From: JBLXBZ01 sp048265185
GTDB lineage: Bacteria; Pseudomonadota; Alphaproteobacteria; Rhizobiales; Stappiaceae
Assembly (NCBI GenBank): GCA_048265185.1
Contig: JBLXBZ010000002.1
Coordinates: 434,001 to 498,000, forward strand
Direction: 5' to 3'
DNA length: 64,000 nucleotides
The notes under the pieces are model-generated. The model had not been told where the DNA came from, made no database searches, and worked only from the letters and a program-made list of their open reading frames with translations. This document shows, piece by piece, positions 53,102-61,506 of this stretch (position 1 is its first letter; the number at the start of each line of letters is the position of its first letter). Both the position numbers and the translations under genes were made by a program.

Positions 53102-53722
53102 TCATGCTGGCGGTTCGGCGCGCAACAGGCGACTAACGAGAATAATTCGCGAGCCAGCTGAAACCACACATACGCCAGCGAACCCCCATGCAATTATTGG
53201 AAAGGCGCCTGGAATGAGGCACATGGCGAGGAAAACGGCGATCGTCTCGGCGCCCTCCGCAAGGCCTCCGAGATAATAGAGCGACTTTTTTCCTTGCGCT
53301 TGGGTGCTGAGGCCGCGTTTTTCCGCGATAATGGCGAAGGTCAGGAACGTCGCTCCGTTAGCGTAAAATGACAATAGCAGGGCGGCGGCGGCGAGGGCGT
53401 TGCCGCTTGGGTCGTGAAGGGCGAAGGCGAATGGTATGGCTCCGTAGAAAATGAAATCGAAGACGATGTCATAGTATCCGCCGAGGTCGCTTTTTTCGCT
53501 GGCGCGGGCTATGGCTCCGTCGAGGCCGTCCGCTAATCGGTTGGATACGATAAGCAGAAGCGCGGCGGTCATTTCTCCGGCAATAATTGCTCCGGCGGCG
53601 GCGAGGGCAAAGCCAAAACCGATCAGTGTCATTGCGTTCGCAGAAACGCCCAGCTTGAAGGCGCAGCGGCCAGCCGCATTCAATGGAGGGTCTATCAATG
53701 GTCGTATTAGTGTGTCGAACAT
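53102..53722 (-). CDS. CDP-alcohol phosphatidyltransferase (YnjF-like)
   Basis: 206 aa integral membrane enzyme with five to six helices. The CDP-alcohol motif is present as DGAIAR-x7-G-x3-D-x3-D (DGAIARASEKSDLGGYYD then IVFD), one residue shorter between AR and G than the textbook pattern. The order NRLADGLDGAIAR, FDFIFYG and KSLYYLGGLAEGAETI closely recalls E. coli YnjF. Homologues join a CDP-linked lipid to an alcohol; YnjF's own product is not known to me. Confidence 0.87.
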   Translation of the reverse strand: MFDTLIRPLIDPPLNAAGRCAFKLGVSANAMTLIGFGFALAAAGAIIAGEMTAALLLIVSNRLADGLDGAIARASEKSDLGGYYDIVFDFIFYGAIPFAFALHDPSGNALAAAALLLSFYANGATFLTFAIIAEKRGLSTQAQGKKSLYYLGGLAEGAETIAVFLAMCLIPGAFPIIAWGFAGVCVVSAGSRIILVSRLLRAEPPA

Positions 53723-53940
53723 GCTGGCTTTCAGTTCATATGTGGGCGCTTGACCTCAGTATATTGTAATATATAAGGCTGAATAAGTCGTTTTATGTTG
53801 AACTGCGGGTCACGTTTTCGTCACACGCTCTTACGGCGTTTTTGCCGAAGTACAGTCATTTTATGCTAGAGGGCGCATGGGTTGGAGGCGAATAGCTGCG
53901 TGCAACCTAGACGTTTCAATGCAGTTTTTGTTGGTGAAAC

Positions 53941-54333
53941 ATGTATAAAGCCGTCACCCGTAATATTCAGATCACGGTGGAGCCTGAATATGTGCCTGAG
54001 GATTCGATGCCTGAGGCCGCACATTATTTTTGGGCTTATTCAATTGAGATCGTCAATTTGAGCGAAGAGACGGTTCAGCTACGCAGGCGATATTGGAAGA
54101 TCATAGACGCGAATGGAAATGTGGAAGAAGTTCAGGGCGACGGCGTGGTTGGAGAAGAGCCGGTCCTTCGTCCAGGCGAGAGCTTTCATTATACGTCTGG
54201 TTGCCCTCTTGGAACGTCGTCAGGCATTATGAGCGGTCGTTATCAGATGCAATCGCAATCAGGCGAGACGTTTTCCGTCGTCGTTCCGGCTTTTTCCCTT
54301 GACCTTCCCTCAGCCGTGCGTGTTTTGAACTGA
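53941..54333 (+). CDS. apaG: ApaG protein
   Basis: 130 aa, fibronectin-III-like beta sandwich. Signatures: VTRNIQITVEPEYVPEDS, HYFWAYSIEIVNLSEETVQL, RRYWKIIDANG, VVGEEPVLRPGESFHYTSGC and MSGRYQMQ. The family has been linked to Mg2+/Co2+ resistance in enterics; its molecular role is not established. It stands alone here. A TATATT-GT-AATATA palindrome lies in the 218-base upstream spacer. Confidence 0.94.
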   Translation: MYKAVTRNIQITVEPEYVPEDSMPEAAHYFWAYSIEIVNLSEETVQLRRRYWKIIDANGNVEEVQGDGVVGEEPVLRPGESFHYTSGCPLGTSSGIMSGRYQMQSQSGETFSVVVPAFSLDLPSAVRVLN

Positions 54334-54424
54334 GGGAAGAGGGCGCAAACTCAGTAACCGCCCTGCATGGATTTTGGCCAATAAGAGTGGCTTAACATAC
54401 TTGCGATAAAACCTGATGCTCTCG

Positions 54425-54838
54425 TTAGTAGGCTCGAAAACGGGCCAGAGCGGAACGTTCAAGAGCCGCTACCGTCAGCTTGTCGAGATTTAGCTTGTCA
54501 CGCAAAAGTTGAAGCATGCGCAGTTCTTCTTGGTTGACTTTTAGATCGGCGGCGGCGATTTCAACGGCGATCGCATAGGCTGTGTCTCGGAACTTGGCGG
54601 GAACCGTTGCGGCGATGAGGTCCAGAACGTCAACCATGCCATTTTCCGCTTGCAGGCGCTCTCCGCAATCTTGTGCGACGCGTATGATCTGGTCAGCATC
54701 GAAATCGGCGAAAATCGGCAGCGATTTGACCACTTCTCCGATTGAAAATAACTCCTTGTCGGTCATGGAGTTGTCTGCGGCGGAGGTGATGACCATAATG
54801 TAGATCAAGGCTTCTTGCAGGGATATTTGATCGTTCAT
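54425..54838 (-). CDS. TerB-like (tellurite resistance/DjlA) domain protein
   Basis: 137 aa, all-helical. LQEALIYIMVITSAADNSMT, MTDKELFSIGEVVKSLPIF and EIAAADLKVNQEELRMLQLL carry the two Asp-rich helical hairpins (AADNSMTDKE; AAADLKVNQEE) of the TerB fold, which probably bind metal. There are no other ter genes nearby, so it should not be read as evidence for tellurite resistance. Confidence 0.85.
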   Translation of the reverse strand: MNDQISLQEALIYIMVITSAADNSMTDKELFSIGEVVKSLPIFADFDADQIIRVAQDCGERLQAENGMVDVLDLIAATVPAKFRDTAYAIAVEIAAADLKVNQEELRMLQLLRDKLNLDKLTVAALERSALARFRAY

Positions 54839-55115
54839 TGGATTCTTGCGCCTTTTTGTGATGCGAAATTTGATCTTGTCTGACAGTTATAGGCGCGAAG
54901 GCGGCTTCGCAAGTTCGCCCTCGTTAATTTGAGCTGCTTCTCTTACATAAATCTCTTTGATTTCGTCGTTTCCAGCTCAGAACCGCGCCGTTTTGATTGA
55001 CGGGGCCTATCAGCTTTTCTAGTGTCCGGCTCGTTACGGAAGACGCGTGTTAGCACTGGCGTCTTATATTTTCACAAACATGTCTGCGAATGACGCAATA
55101 TCGGATGGTCCAACA

Positions 55116-56777
55116 ATGACCGAGACGTTTCTATCTGAATTTGACCTGTCCCCCGCCACTGTGGAAGCGGCGGCCTCTTCGAAAGCTTGGCCTTTTGAGG
55201 AAGCTCGAAAATTGGTCAAACGGGTGGAGAAACGGGGGAAGAGCCATCCGGTTCTTTTTGAAACTGGTTATGGCCCATCCGGTTTACCGCATATAGGCAC
55301 CTTTGGTGAGGTGGCGCGCACGACAATGGTGCGCACAGCCTTTCGTCTTTTGACGAAAGACGAGGTTCCAACCCGGCTTATTTGTTTTTCCGATGACATG
55401 GATGGGCTGCGCAAGGTGCCCACCAATGTGCCCAATCAGGAAATGATGGCGCAATATATCGGCAAGCCGTTATCGCGGGTTCCTGATCCATTTTCCAATG
55501 AATATCCAAGTTTCGCGGCGGCGAATAATGCGCGATTACGCGCGTTTCTCGACCGGTTTGGTTTCGATTATGAGTTTGTTTCCGCCACTGATTACTACAC
55601 GTCGGGCCGTTTGGATGAAGCGTTGCTGCGTATGCTTCAGGTTTACGATAAGGTAATGGAAATTATTCTTCCGACTCTTGGAGAGGAGCGGCGCGCCACT
55701 TATTCGCCTTTTCTGCCCATCTGTCCGCGCACTGGCGTCGTGTTGCAAGTGCCGATGGTGGAGCGTAACCCGGCGGCGGGCACGATTGTCTATCTGGATC
55801 CTGAAACCGGCGAGAAGGTGGAGACCACCGTCACAGGCGGCGCGGTCAAATGTCAATGGAAGGCGGACTGGGCGATGCGCTGGTTTGCGCTGGGTGTGGA
55901 TTACGAGATGGCGGGGAAAGACCTGATCGATTCCGTCACTCTGTCCTCCAAGATCTGTAAGGCGCTTGGAAAGCCGGCGCCGGAAGGGTTCAATTACGAG
56001 CTGTTTCTGGCCGAGGACGGACAGAAAATTTCCAAATCCAAGGGCAATGGCCTGACGATTGACGACTGGCTGACTTATGCGTCGCCGGAGAGCCTGTCGC
56101 TTTACATGTATTCAAAGCCCAAGACGGCGAAACGGCTGTATTTCGACGTGATTCCCAAGGCGGTGGATGAGTATTTCATCTTTCTTGAAAAATACGCGGC
56201 AATGCCGATTGAGCAAAAACTGAACAATCCGATTTGGCATATTCATTCGGGCAACCCGCCGTCGCTGCAGATGCCGGTTCCGTTTTCAATGTTGCTGAAT
56301 TTGGTGTCGGCCTCAAACGCCTCCACCAAAGAGGTTCTTTGGGCGTTCATCTCGCGTTATGCGCCGGGGGTGACGCCTGAAACGCATCCCAAGCTGAATG
56401 AGTTGGTGGGTTACGCGATCCGCTATTTTGAAGACTTCGTCAAGCCGTTCAAAACCTTCAGGGCGCCGGACGATGTGGAGCGCGAAGCTTTGCAGGCGCT
56501 TGACGCGTCATTGGCGGCTTTGCCGGCCGATGCGGATGGCGGGGCTATTCAGGATGCGGCGCTGGATGTGGCTCGGGGAATCGAGCGTTATCAGGACCAT
56601 AAGAAGAAAAGCCCAAATGGTGGCCCTGGCGTTTCGGTGGCGTGGTTCTCGGCGCTGTATCAGTTGCTTTTAGGGCAAGAAAAGGGGCCGCGTTTCGGTT
56701 CATTCGTCGCGCTTTATGGAATTTGCGAAACCCGCGCGTTGATCGCCAAAGCCTTGGGCGGCGAATTGACCAATTAA
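55116..56777 (+). CDS. lysS: Lysyl-tRNA synthetase, class I
   Basis: 553 aa from the ATG at 55116, with GGATGG about eight bases upstream (earlier in-frame starts at 55047 and 55080 lack a site). Class I Rossmann catalytic core: the HIGH-type motif appears as PHIGTF after GYGPSGL, and KMSKS as KISKSKGNG. The helical C-terminal part fits class I LysRS. This archaeal-type enzyme is the usual LysRS in many alphaproteobacteria, and the class II lysS is not seen here. Confidence 0.95.
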   Translation: MTETFLSEFDLSPATVEAAASSKAWPFEEARKLVKRVEKRGKSHPVLFETGYGPSGLPHIGTFGEVARTTMVRTAFRLLTKDEVPTRLICFSDDMDGLRKVPTNVPNQEMMAQYIGKPLSRVPDPFSNEYPSFAAANNARLRAFLDRFGFDYEFVSATDYYTSGRLDEALLRMLQVYDKVMEIILPTLGEERRATYSPFLPICPRTGVVLQVPMVERNPAAGTIVYLDPETGEKVETTVTGGAVKCQWKADWAMRWFALGVDYEMAGKDLIDSVTLSSKICKALGKPAPEGFNYELFLAEDGQKISKSKGNGLTIDDWLTYASPESLSLYMYSKPKTAKRLYFDVIPKAVDEYFIFLEKYAAMPIEQKLNNPIWHIHSGNPPSLQMPVPFSMLLNLVSASNASTKEVLWAFISRYAPGVTPETHPKLNELVGYAIRYFEDFVKPFKTFRAPDDVEREALQALDASLAALPADADGGAIQDAALDVARGIERYQDHKKKSPNGGPGVSVAWFSALYQLLLGQEKGPRFGSFVALYGICETRALIAKALGGELTN

Positions 56778-56786
56778 GAAGTTTTT

Positions 56787-56814
56787 CGGCCCGGGCGCGA
56801 TTTCGCCCGGGCCG
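56787..56814. terminator. Perfect GC-rich hairpin between convergent lysS and antiporter genes
   Basis: An 11-bp perfect stem CGGCCCGGGCG/CGCCCGGGCCG with a CGATTT loop, 10 bases after the lysS stop. Neither strand has a U-tract directly after the stem: the T-run lies 5' of it on the plus strand. It probably marks transcript ends between the two convergent genes, perhaps with Rho. Confidence 0.5.
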
Positions 56815-56861
56815 GGTGACTTTTGGAGGTTGCCGGATGATTTTTGAAGGTTGGGTGGCCG

Positions 56862-58022
56862 TCAGGGATTGAAAAGCAGGATGAAATAGACTGCGAACAA
56901 CACTAGGTGAATGGCGCCGTGGAGCATATTCGTTCGCGTTCCTGAAAATGTCAGTAGGCTGAGAACCATTGTCAGCGTCAGCATGACGATGTCGCGCGGA
57001 TCAAGACCCAAAATGATGTGGCGGCCGAGAAAGCCGTCGATCAGCAAGACGCAAGGAACGGTCAAACCAATGGTGGCCAAGGCTGAGCCGAGGCAGATGT
57101 TGATTGAGCGTTGTAGCTGATTGTGCAGCGCCGCCTTGAAACTTCCCAAACCTTCCGGCGTCAAAACGAGAATGGCGACCAGGACCCCGCCGAGCGCCGC
57201 CGGCGCGTTTAAGGTCGCGATGCCAAGGTCAATGGGCACGGCGAGTTTCTTTGACAAAAGAACGATCGGCAACATGGTTAGAAGCAGAAACACGCCATGA
57301 TAGGTAAGAGAGTGGATCTCTATGTCATGGTGATCATGGGCGTGGTCAACTTCCTGGGGCTTGGCGACGTGAGGTTTTTCATGGGAAGGGGAGCCGTCGC
57401 CCGTATTTTGCGGCGCGAGGAAAAAATGGCGGTGCCTATTGGTTTGAATCAAGAGAAACAAGCCGTAGAGGGCGATAATGATGAGCGCGAAGGACAGCTC
57501 TTGAGGAAAGGATAGGCTCGCGTCTTGCGTGGTGGTGGTGAAGCTTGGAAGAATGAGCGAAATGGTCGCAAGGGGCAATATCACGCAAAGAAACGTTCGT
57601 GCGCCCTGAGTGTTGAAATATTGCTCGCCAAATTTCAGGCCGCCAAGCAGCAGAGAGAGCCCGACCATTCCATTGAGCACGATATTGAGCACCGCCAGCA
57701 TGGTGTCACGAGCCAAGGTCGGGTTATTGTCGCCATGCAGCATCATGGCGGCGATCAGAGAGACTTCGATGCCGATCACGGAAAGGGTCAGGATCAGCGT
57801 TCCATAAGGCTCGCCCAGTTTTATGGCCAGCGCGTCCGCATGCCGCACAACGGCGAATGAACTCCAGAGCATCACGCCGAACAGCCAGATGAAATCCACG
57901 GCGACCATGGCGGTTTGGCCGGTTTGCTGCATGACGCTACCGAAACTGTAAAAAATAAGCGTCGTAATAAGGCCTGCCAGAAACGGAAGTTCTGCTTTCA
58001 ATGTATGCAGAAGAGGGGGCAT
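56862..58022 (-). CDS. Calcium/proton antiporter (ChaA/y4hA-like)
   Basis: 386 aa, eleven or so membrane helices in two repeats of the Ca2+:cation antiporter superfamily. The repeat signatures are VIGIEVSLIAAMMLHGDNNPTLARD (first, quoted for position about 82-106) and VLTPEGLGSFKAALHNQLQR in the second. A His/Asp-rich cytoplasmic loop lies between them (DHAHDHHDIEIH). Close in layout to rhizobial ionic transporter y4hA and E. coli ChaA. Expected to export Ca2+ (or Na+/K+) against H+ at high pH. Confidence 0.88.
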   Translation of the reverse strand: MPPLLHTLKAELPFLAGLITTLIFYSFGSVMQQTGQTAMVAVDFIWLFGVMLWSSFAVVRHADALAIKLGEPYGTLILTLSVIGIEVSLIAAMMLHGDNNPTLARDTMLAVLNIVLNGMVGLSLLLGGLKFGEQYFNTQGARTFLCVILPLATISLILPSFTTTTQDASLSFPQELSFALIIIALYGLFLLIQTNRHRHFFLAPQNTGDGSPSHEKPHVAKPQEVDHAHDHHDIEIHSLTYHGVFLLLTMLPIVLLSKKLAVPIDLGIATLNAPAALGGVLVAILVLTPEGLGSFKAALHNQLQRSINICLGSALATIGLTVPCVLLIDGFLGRHIILGLDPRDIVMLTLTMVLSLLTFSGTRTNMLHGAIHLVLFAVYFILLFNP

Positions 58023-58213
58023 TCAACCGGTCTCCATAAATAATAGGGCTACGCTATGTTTGGGCTGGTAAGTTGCGGTTTCAAGGTCTGCGCGTCGAAC
58101 ATGATTTCATAAGATTTTCGCATATAGACGCTTAATATTTTGTTCGCCGTTTGAAGCTGTCTATCGAAATTTTTAAAATTTGAGATGACGTTATTCCGTT
58201 AATCGTTGGAATA

Positions 58214-59017
58214 TTAATGCAGGGGCGGCTCTATGATGACGACGTTATCCATCGGGATTTTAGCGATGCTTGGCGCGCTGCTTTCCTCAATCCGGGTTGG
58301 GCCGTCAAGTTGCCAAAGGCCTTTTTTGGCTAGGCGCGCCGCCTCTCCCAGATCCTGAAGCTCTTTCGGGGCGTCGGTTGTCGGCGTCGCCCATCCGTTT
58401 TTGATCATCCATTGAGATAGATCTTGAGCGCCGCGTCTGCACCTGACCAAATAAGCGCGCGTCTCCAAAGGCTTGAGGATGTCGCATTCAATCGTGTTGC
58501 GCAATACGAAGGCGCGTAGCGCCGTTCTTGCTCGCGCGCCGCAGGGCCAATCGCCGCCAAGTCGCGACGGGCAGGTTTCTTTTGCTCCGGGCGCGTTGAT
58601 ATAGGCGAGACGAAGCGTGTGCGGGTTGACTTTCAGCGTGGTTGCGTCCGTCACCGTTGGCCGTTTGGCGGAAATGGATTTTGGATGCTTTTTCTCGACT
58701 GGTTTGGCGGGAATAACTTCTGCGCGTTTCAATGGTCCGGTAATCGGCGGCGCTGGCAATATGCCGGCGGGCGTGACGTTGCGGGCTGTGAAAGTCTCTC
58801 TCGTTGCCGCCACGTCTTCAGACTCGGAAGAGAAAGGTAAAGTGCCTCTTGTGTTTTTGTTATTTTTTAACGGCGTAGATTGCTCTCTTTGAGGCGTTCT
58901 TGAAGTTGTATTTATGTCTTCAAATGGGCGTATTGTTTTTGATGGAGGGGAGATGTATATTATAAATAGAAAAAATACGCCAATTATACATAATAATATT
59001 GGTGCAATTTTTTTCAT
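58214..59017 (-). CDS. Membrane-anchored SNase-like protein with altered active site
   Basis: 267 aa. A single N-terminal membrane helix (about 4-23), then a 100-residue Ser/Thr/Pro/Lys-rich stalk, then a staphylococcal-nuclease-type domain (about 130-240). By alignment to micrococcal nuclease, Arg35 and Arg87 are kept (R136 in TLRLAYINAPG; R187 in LETRAYLVRC). The calcium Asp40 is Asn (N141) and the catalytic Glu43 is Gly (G144). Nuclease activity is therefore doubtful, although E147 is close by. It starts 33 bases after the S24-type regulator gene on the same strand. The 5' end is strikingly AT-rich. Confidence 0.85.
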   Translation of the reverse strand: MKKIAPILLCIIGVFFLFIIYISPPSKTIRPFEDINTTSRTPQREQSTPLKNNKNTRGTLPFSSESEDVAATRETFTARNVTPAGILPAPPITGPLKRAEVIPAKPVEKKHPKSISAKRPTVTDATTLKVNPHTLRLAYINAPGAKETCPSRLGGDWPCGARARTALRAFVLRNTIECDILKPLETRAYLVRCRRGAQDLSQWMIKNGWATPTTDAPKELQDLGEAARLAKKGLWQLDGPTRIEESSAPSIAKIPMDNVVIIEPPLH

Positions 59018-59049
59018 TTACATTTAACTCTCTTGTTTTGATTTGAGTT

Positions 59050-59721
59050 TTACTGTGTCGCCCATGTAATTCTTGCTATCCACTCAACTTCTGACATAAT
59101 ATTTATAGTTTTCTTATTTGTCATGTCGAGATGTGAAATTTCAATCGTTTGAGTATTTCTTCGGTGCATTACCTGAATTTTTAAGTCGCCGGTAGGGGTT
59201 CCCATGATGATTTTATCTCCCTTGCGTATGGGGGCGTTTAGAGAAACTATCAACGTGTCTCGGTCACGATAAAAAGGCGATAGGGCGTCGCCAATAACTT
59301 CAAGGGCGTATGAATGGGGGGCGTCCTTCAAGGGAAACGGGATTTCTTCCCAGTCTTTGCCGATTGGCTTGCCCAGTTTGTCGAAATGGGCTGATAAATC
59401 TGAAGCATCCATACGCAGACGCGGTATGGTTGGAGAAAGGGGAGGGGAGCTTTCTCCAAGTGTGATGGCGTGCGATCCTTCAAGTTCAGGCTGCTTTTCA
59501 AGTAAATACGCCATCGTTTGTATTGACGTTCCGGTTGCGTCTAGAATTTTCGCCAAGGATTCCGTTGATGGCCAGCGTGGACGCCCGTTGGGCGACAAGC
59601 GTTTGGACAGATTAAATGTTGTTGGATCTAACCCGGCCCGGCGTGCAAGTCCTGATGGGGATAAGCCACTTTGTTTGGCCAAAGCGTCAATGGCGGCCCA
59701 AATATCTTTATGAGATAACAT
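59050..59721 (-). CDS. S24/LexA-type repressor lacking catalytic Ser and Lys
   Basis: 223 aa. N-terminal helix-turn-helix (about 5-72; SGLSPSGLARRAGLDPTTF and PSTESLAKILDATGTSI) and a C-terminal S24 peptidase-like domain (about 120-215). Where the family has GDSMxPxYRxGD, this protein reads GDALSPFYRDRD: the nucleophile Ser is A146. The general-base Lys position reads Gln (Q183 in GDLKIQVMHRR). Self-cleavage is thus not expected, so it may sense something other than RecA-ssDNA. It probably regulates itself and the SNase-like gene downstream. No prophage genes are around it. Confidence 0.88.
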   Translation of the reverse strand: MLSHKDIWAAIDALAKQSGLSPSGLARRAGLDPTTFNLSKRLSPNGRPRWPSTESLAKILDATGTSIQTMAYLLEKQPELEGSHAITLGESSPPLSPTIPRLRMDASDLSAHFDKLGKPIGKDWEEIPFPLKDAPHSYALEVIGDALSPFYRDRDTLIVSLNAPIRKGDKIIMGTPTGDLKIQVMHRRNTQTIEISHLDMTNKKTINIMSEVEWIARITWATQ

Positions 59722-60013
59722 CGGTTTCTCTTAATGTTATGAATGTGAAAGTCAGGAATAAATTCTTTTTGGGTAAAATAGGGTTTATATTCCCCGCTAT
59801 GTAAATGGCTATTGCAGATGCGCGACAACAATTTCTTGAGATGATGGAACTGAAGCTGTAACATGCGCCCAATTTCAAGTTTGGTGATTAGAACGCGTGT
59901 GACGTGGCGCTGGAAAATGCCTTCCTGAAAGTCGAGTGTTCGTAATTATCCGCTTTTTGTGGAGGCGTTTGTGTTTCGGGCCGCGCCTCAAGTAGAATGG
60001 ATGTCACCATTTA

Positions 60014-60355
60014 ATGGGTTTGATCTATAAAATCGCGCCACGCGACATGTGGCTGGAAGCACAAAAGTCAGGTGTTTTTACCGGCGCCCCGATTGATATC
60101 ACAGATGGTTATATTCATTTTTCAACCGCCGAGCAGGCGCGGGTGACGGCGGCGAAACATTTTGCTGGCCAAAATGAGTTGTTGTTAATCGCGGTTGACG
60201 GTGAAGCCTTGGGCGACGCCTTGACGTGGGAGCCTTCACGCGGCGGCGCTCTTTTCCCCCATCTTTATGCGCAGCTTGATCTGAAGCACGTGCGCTGGGT
60301 GAAGGATCTGCCTCTGGGCGCGAGTGGTGAGCATCAGTTTCCGGAGGGCTTTTAA
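60014..60355 (+). CDS. DUF952 domain protein
   Basis: 113 aa, small cytosolic domain of unknown function. The family pattern is clear: YKIAPRDMWLEAQKSGVFTG, DGYIHFSTAEQARVTAAKHF, LTWEPSRGGALFPHLYAQLD. Its stop codon shares one base with the pyrD start, and this DUF952-pyrD pair is common in alphaproteobacteria. The conserved His and Arg pattern looks like an ADP-ribosyltransferase-like or related fold, but no activity is established. Confidence 0.9.
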   Translation: MGLIYKIAPRDMWLEAQKSGVFTGAPIDITDGYIHFSTAEQARVTAAKHFAGQNELLLIAVDGEALGDALTWEPSRGGALFPHLYAQLDLKHVRWVKDLPLGASGEHQFPEGF

Positions 60356-61455
60356 TGTTCGCCAGATTAGCTGATAGAATTGCGCTCAAAGCGTTGCATT
60401 CTCTAGACGCCGAAACGGCGCATAACTTGACGATTTCCAGCTTGAAGCGCGGCTTGGCGCGGCCATCTTGTCCGGCGCGTCGCCATGATAGCTTGAAAAC
60501 AAAGGTTTTTGATCTGGAGTTTCCAAACCCTCTTGGCATGGCGGCTGGGTTTGACAAGAACGGCGAGGTGGCGGACGCGGTTTTGAAGCTCGGGTTCGGC
60601 TTTACGGAAGTTGGGACTGTCACGCCGCTTCCCCAGTCGGGAAATGATCGCCCGCGGGCGTTTCGCTTGAGCGACGACCGGGCGGTAATCAACCGTTATG
60701 GGTTCAACAATGATGGCCATGAGGCTTTGCGGCGGCGGTTGGAGGCGCGGCGGGGCAGACCGGGCGTTGTTGGCGTAAATATCGGCGCTAATAAAGATTC
60801 TTTGGATCGGATTGCCGACTATGTCGCCGGCGTCTCCATGTTTGCTGATCTTGCCGCTTATTTTACCGTAAATATCTCATCGCCCAATACGCCGGGGCTA
60901 CGCGAGCTGCAAGCGCGCGAGGCGCTCGCCGCCTTGCTCGCCAGAGTTATGAAGGCTCGGGATCAAGCGAGAGAAGTCCATGGAAGGGCGGTTCCGGTTT
61001 TCTTGAAAATTTCCCCAGATATGAGTGACGCTGAACTGGACGACGTCGCCTTTGAAGTCGAACGTCACGCCGTGGATGGCTTGATCGTCTCCAATACGAC
61101 CCTTGGTCGCAAAAGTCTTTCAAATAAAGACCATGCGCAGGAAGCTGGCGGTCTTTCGGGGCGTCCGCTTTTTCGTAAATCAACGGTGGCGTTGGCCAAA
61201 ATGCGCCAGCGAGTTGGGCCGGATTTGCCGATCATCGGCGTTGGCGGAATTGACAGCCCGGAGGCTGCCTGGACGAAAATCGCCGCCGGGGCTAATCTCC
61301 TTCAGATCTACACGGGGATGGTGTTTGAAGGGCAGGGATTGGTCGCCCGGACGTTGGATCACCTTGCGGCGCAGCTTCATGTGAACGGTCTTGATAGCCT
61401 GTCCGCTGCGGTGGGGCGCAACACTGACGCTTGGGCCGCCGCCGAAGTGGAGTGA
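60355..61455 (+). CDS. pyrD: Dihydroorotate dehydrogenase (quinone), class 2
   Basis: 366 aa FMN enzyme of pyrimidine synthesis, membrane-associated through its N-terminal helices (about 1-35). FPNPLGMAAGFDKNGEVADA binds FMN, GTVTPLPQSGNDRPRAFRL and NRYGFNNDG are class 2 marks, and the catalytic Ser is in NISSPNTPGLRELQ. FMN phosphate is held by GVGGIDSPEAAW and LLQIYTGMVFEG. Electrons go to ubiquinone. Translationally coupled to the DUF952 gene. Confidence 0.97.
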   Translation: MFARLADRIALKALHSLDAETAHNLTISSLKRGLARPSCPARRHDSLKTKVFDLEFPNPLGMAAGFDKNGEVADAVLKLGFGFTEVGTVTPLPQSGNDRPRAFRLSDDRAVINRYGFNNDGHEALRRRLEARRGRPGVVGVNIGANKDSLDRIADYVAGVSMFADLAAYFTVNISSPNTPGLRELQAREALAALLARVMKARDQAREVHGRAVPVFLKISPDMSDAELDDVAFEVERHAVDGLIVSNTTLGRKSLSNKDHAQEAGGLSGRPLFRKSTVALAKMRQRVGPDLPIIGVGGIDSPEAAWTKIAAGANLLQIYTGMVFEGQGLVARTLDHLAAQLHVNGLDSLSAAVGRNTDAWAAAEVE

Positions 61456-61506
61456 ATGAGGAAAAACGTGAAAAGAGGAGCGGGCTTCCGTTTTCCGTAA
61501 CTGCTT

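Noticed and set aside
53760..53773. TATATT-GT-AATATA palindrome as an operator for apaG
   Set aside because: Short AT-only palindrome in an AT-rich spacer; too likely to occur by chance.
54425..54838. Tellurite-resistance locus
   Set aside because: Only a lone TerB-fold protein; no terC/terD/terZ or stress-module genes nearby.
59050..59721. Prophage or SOS island suggested by the S24 repressor
   Set aside because: No integrase, structural, lysis or replication genes flank it; neighbours are housekeeping genes.
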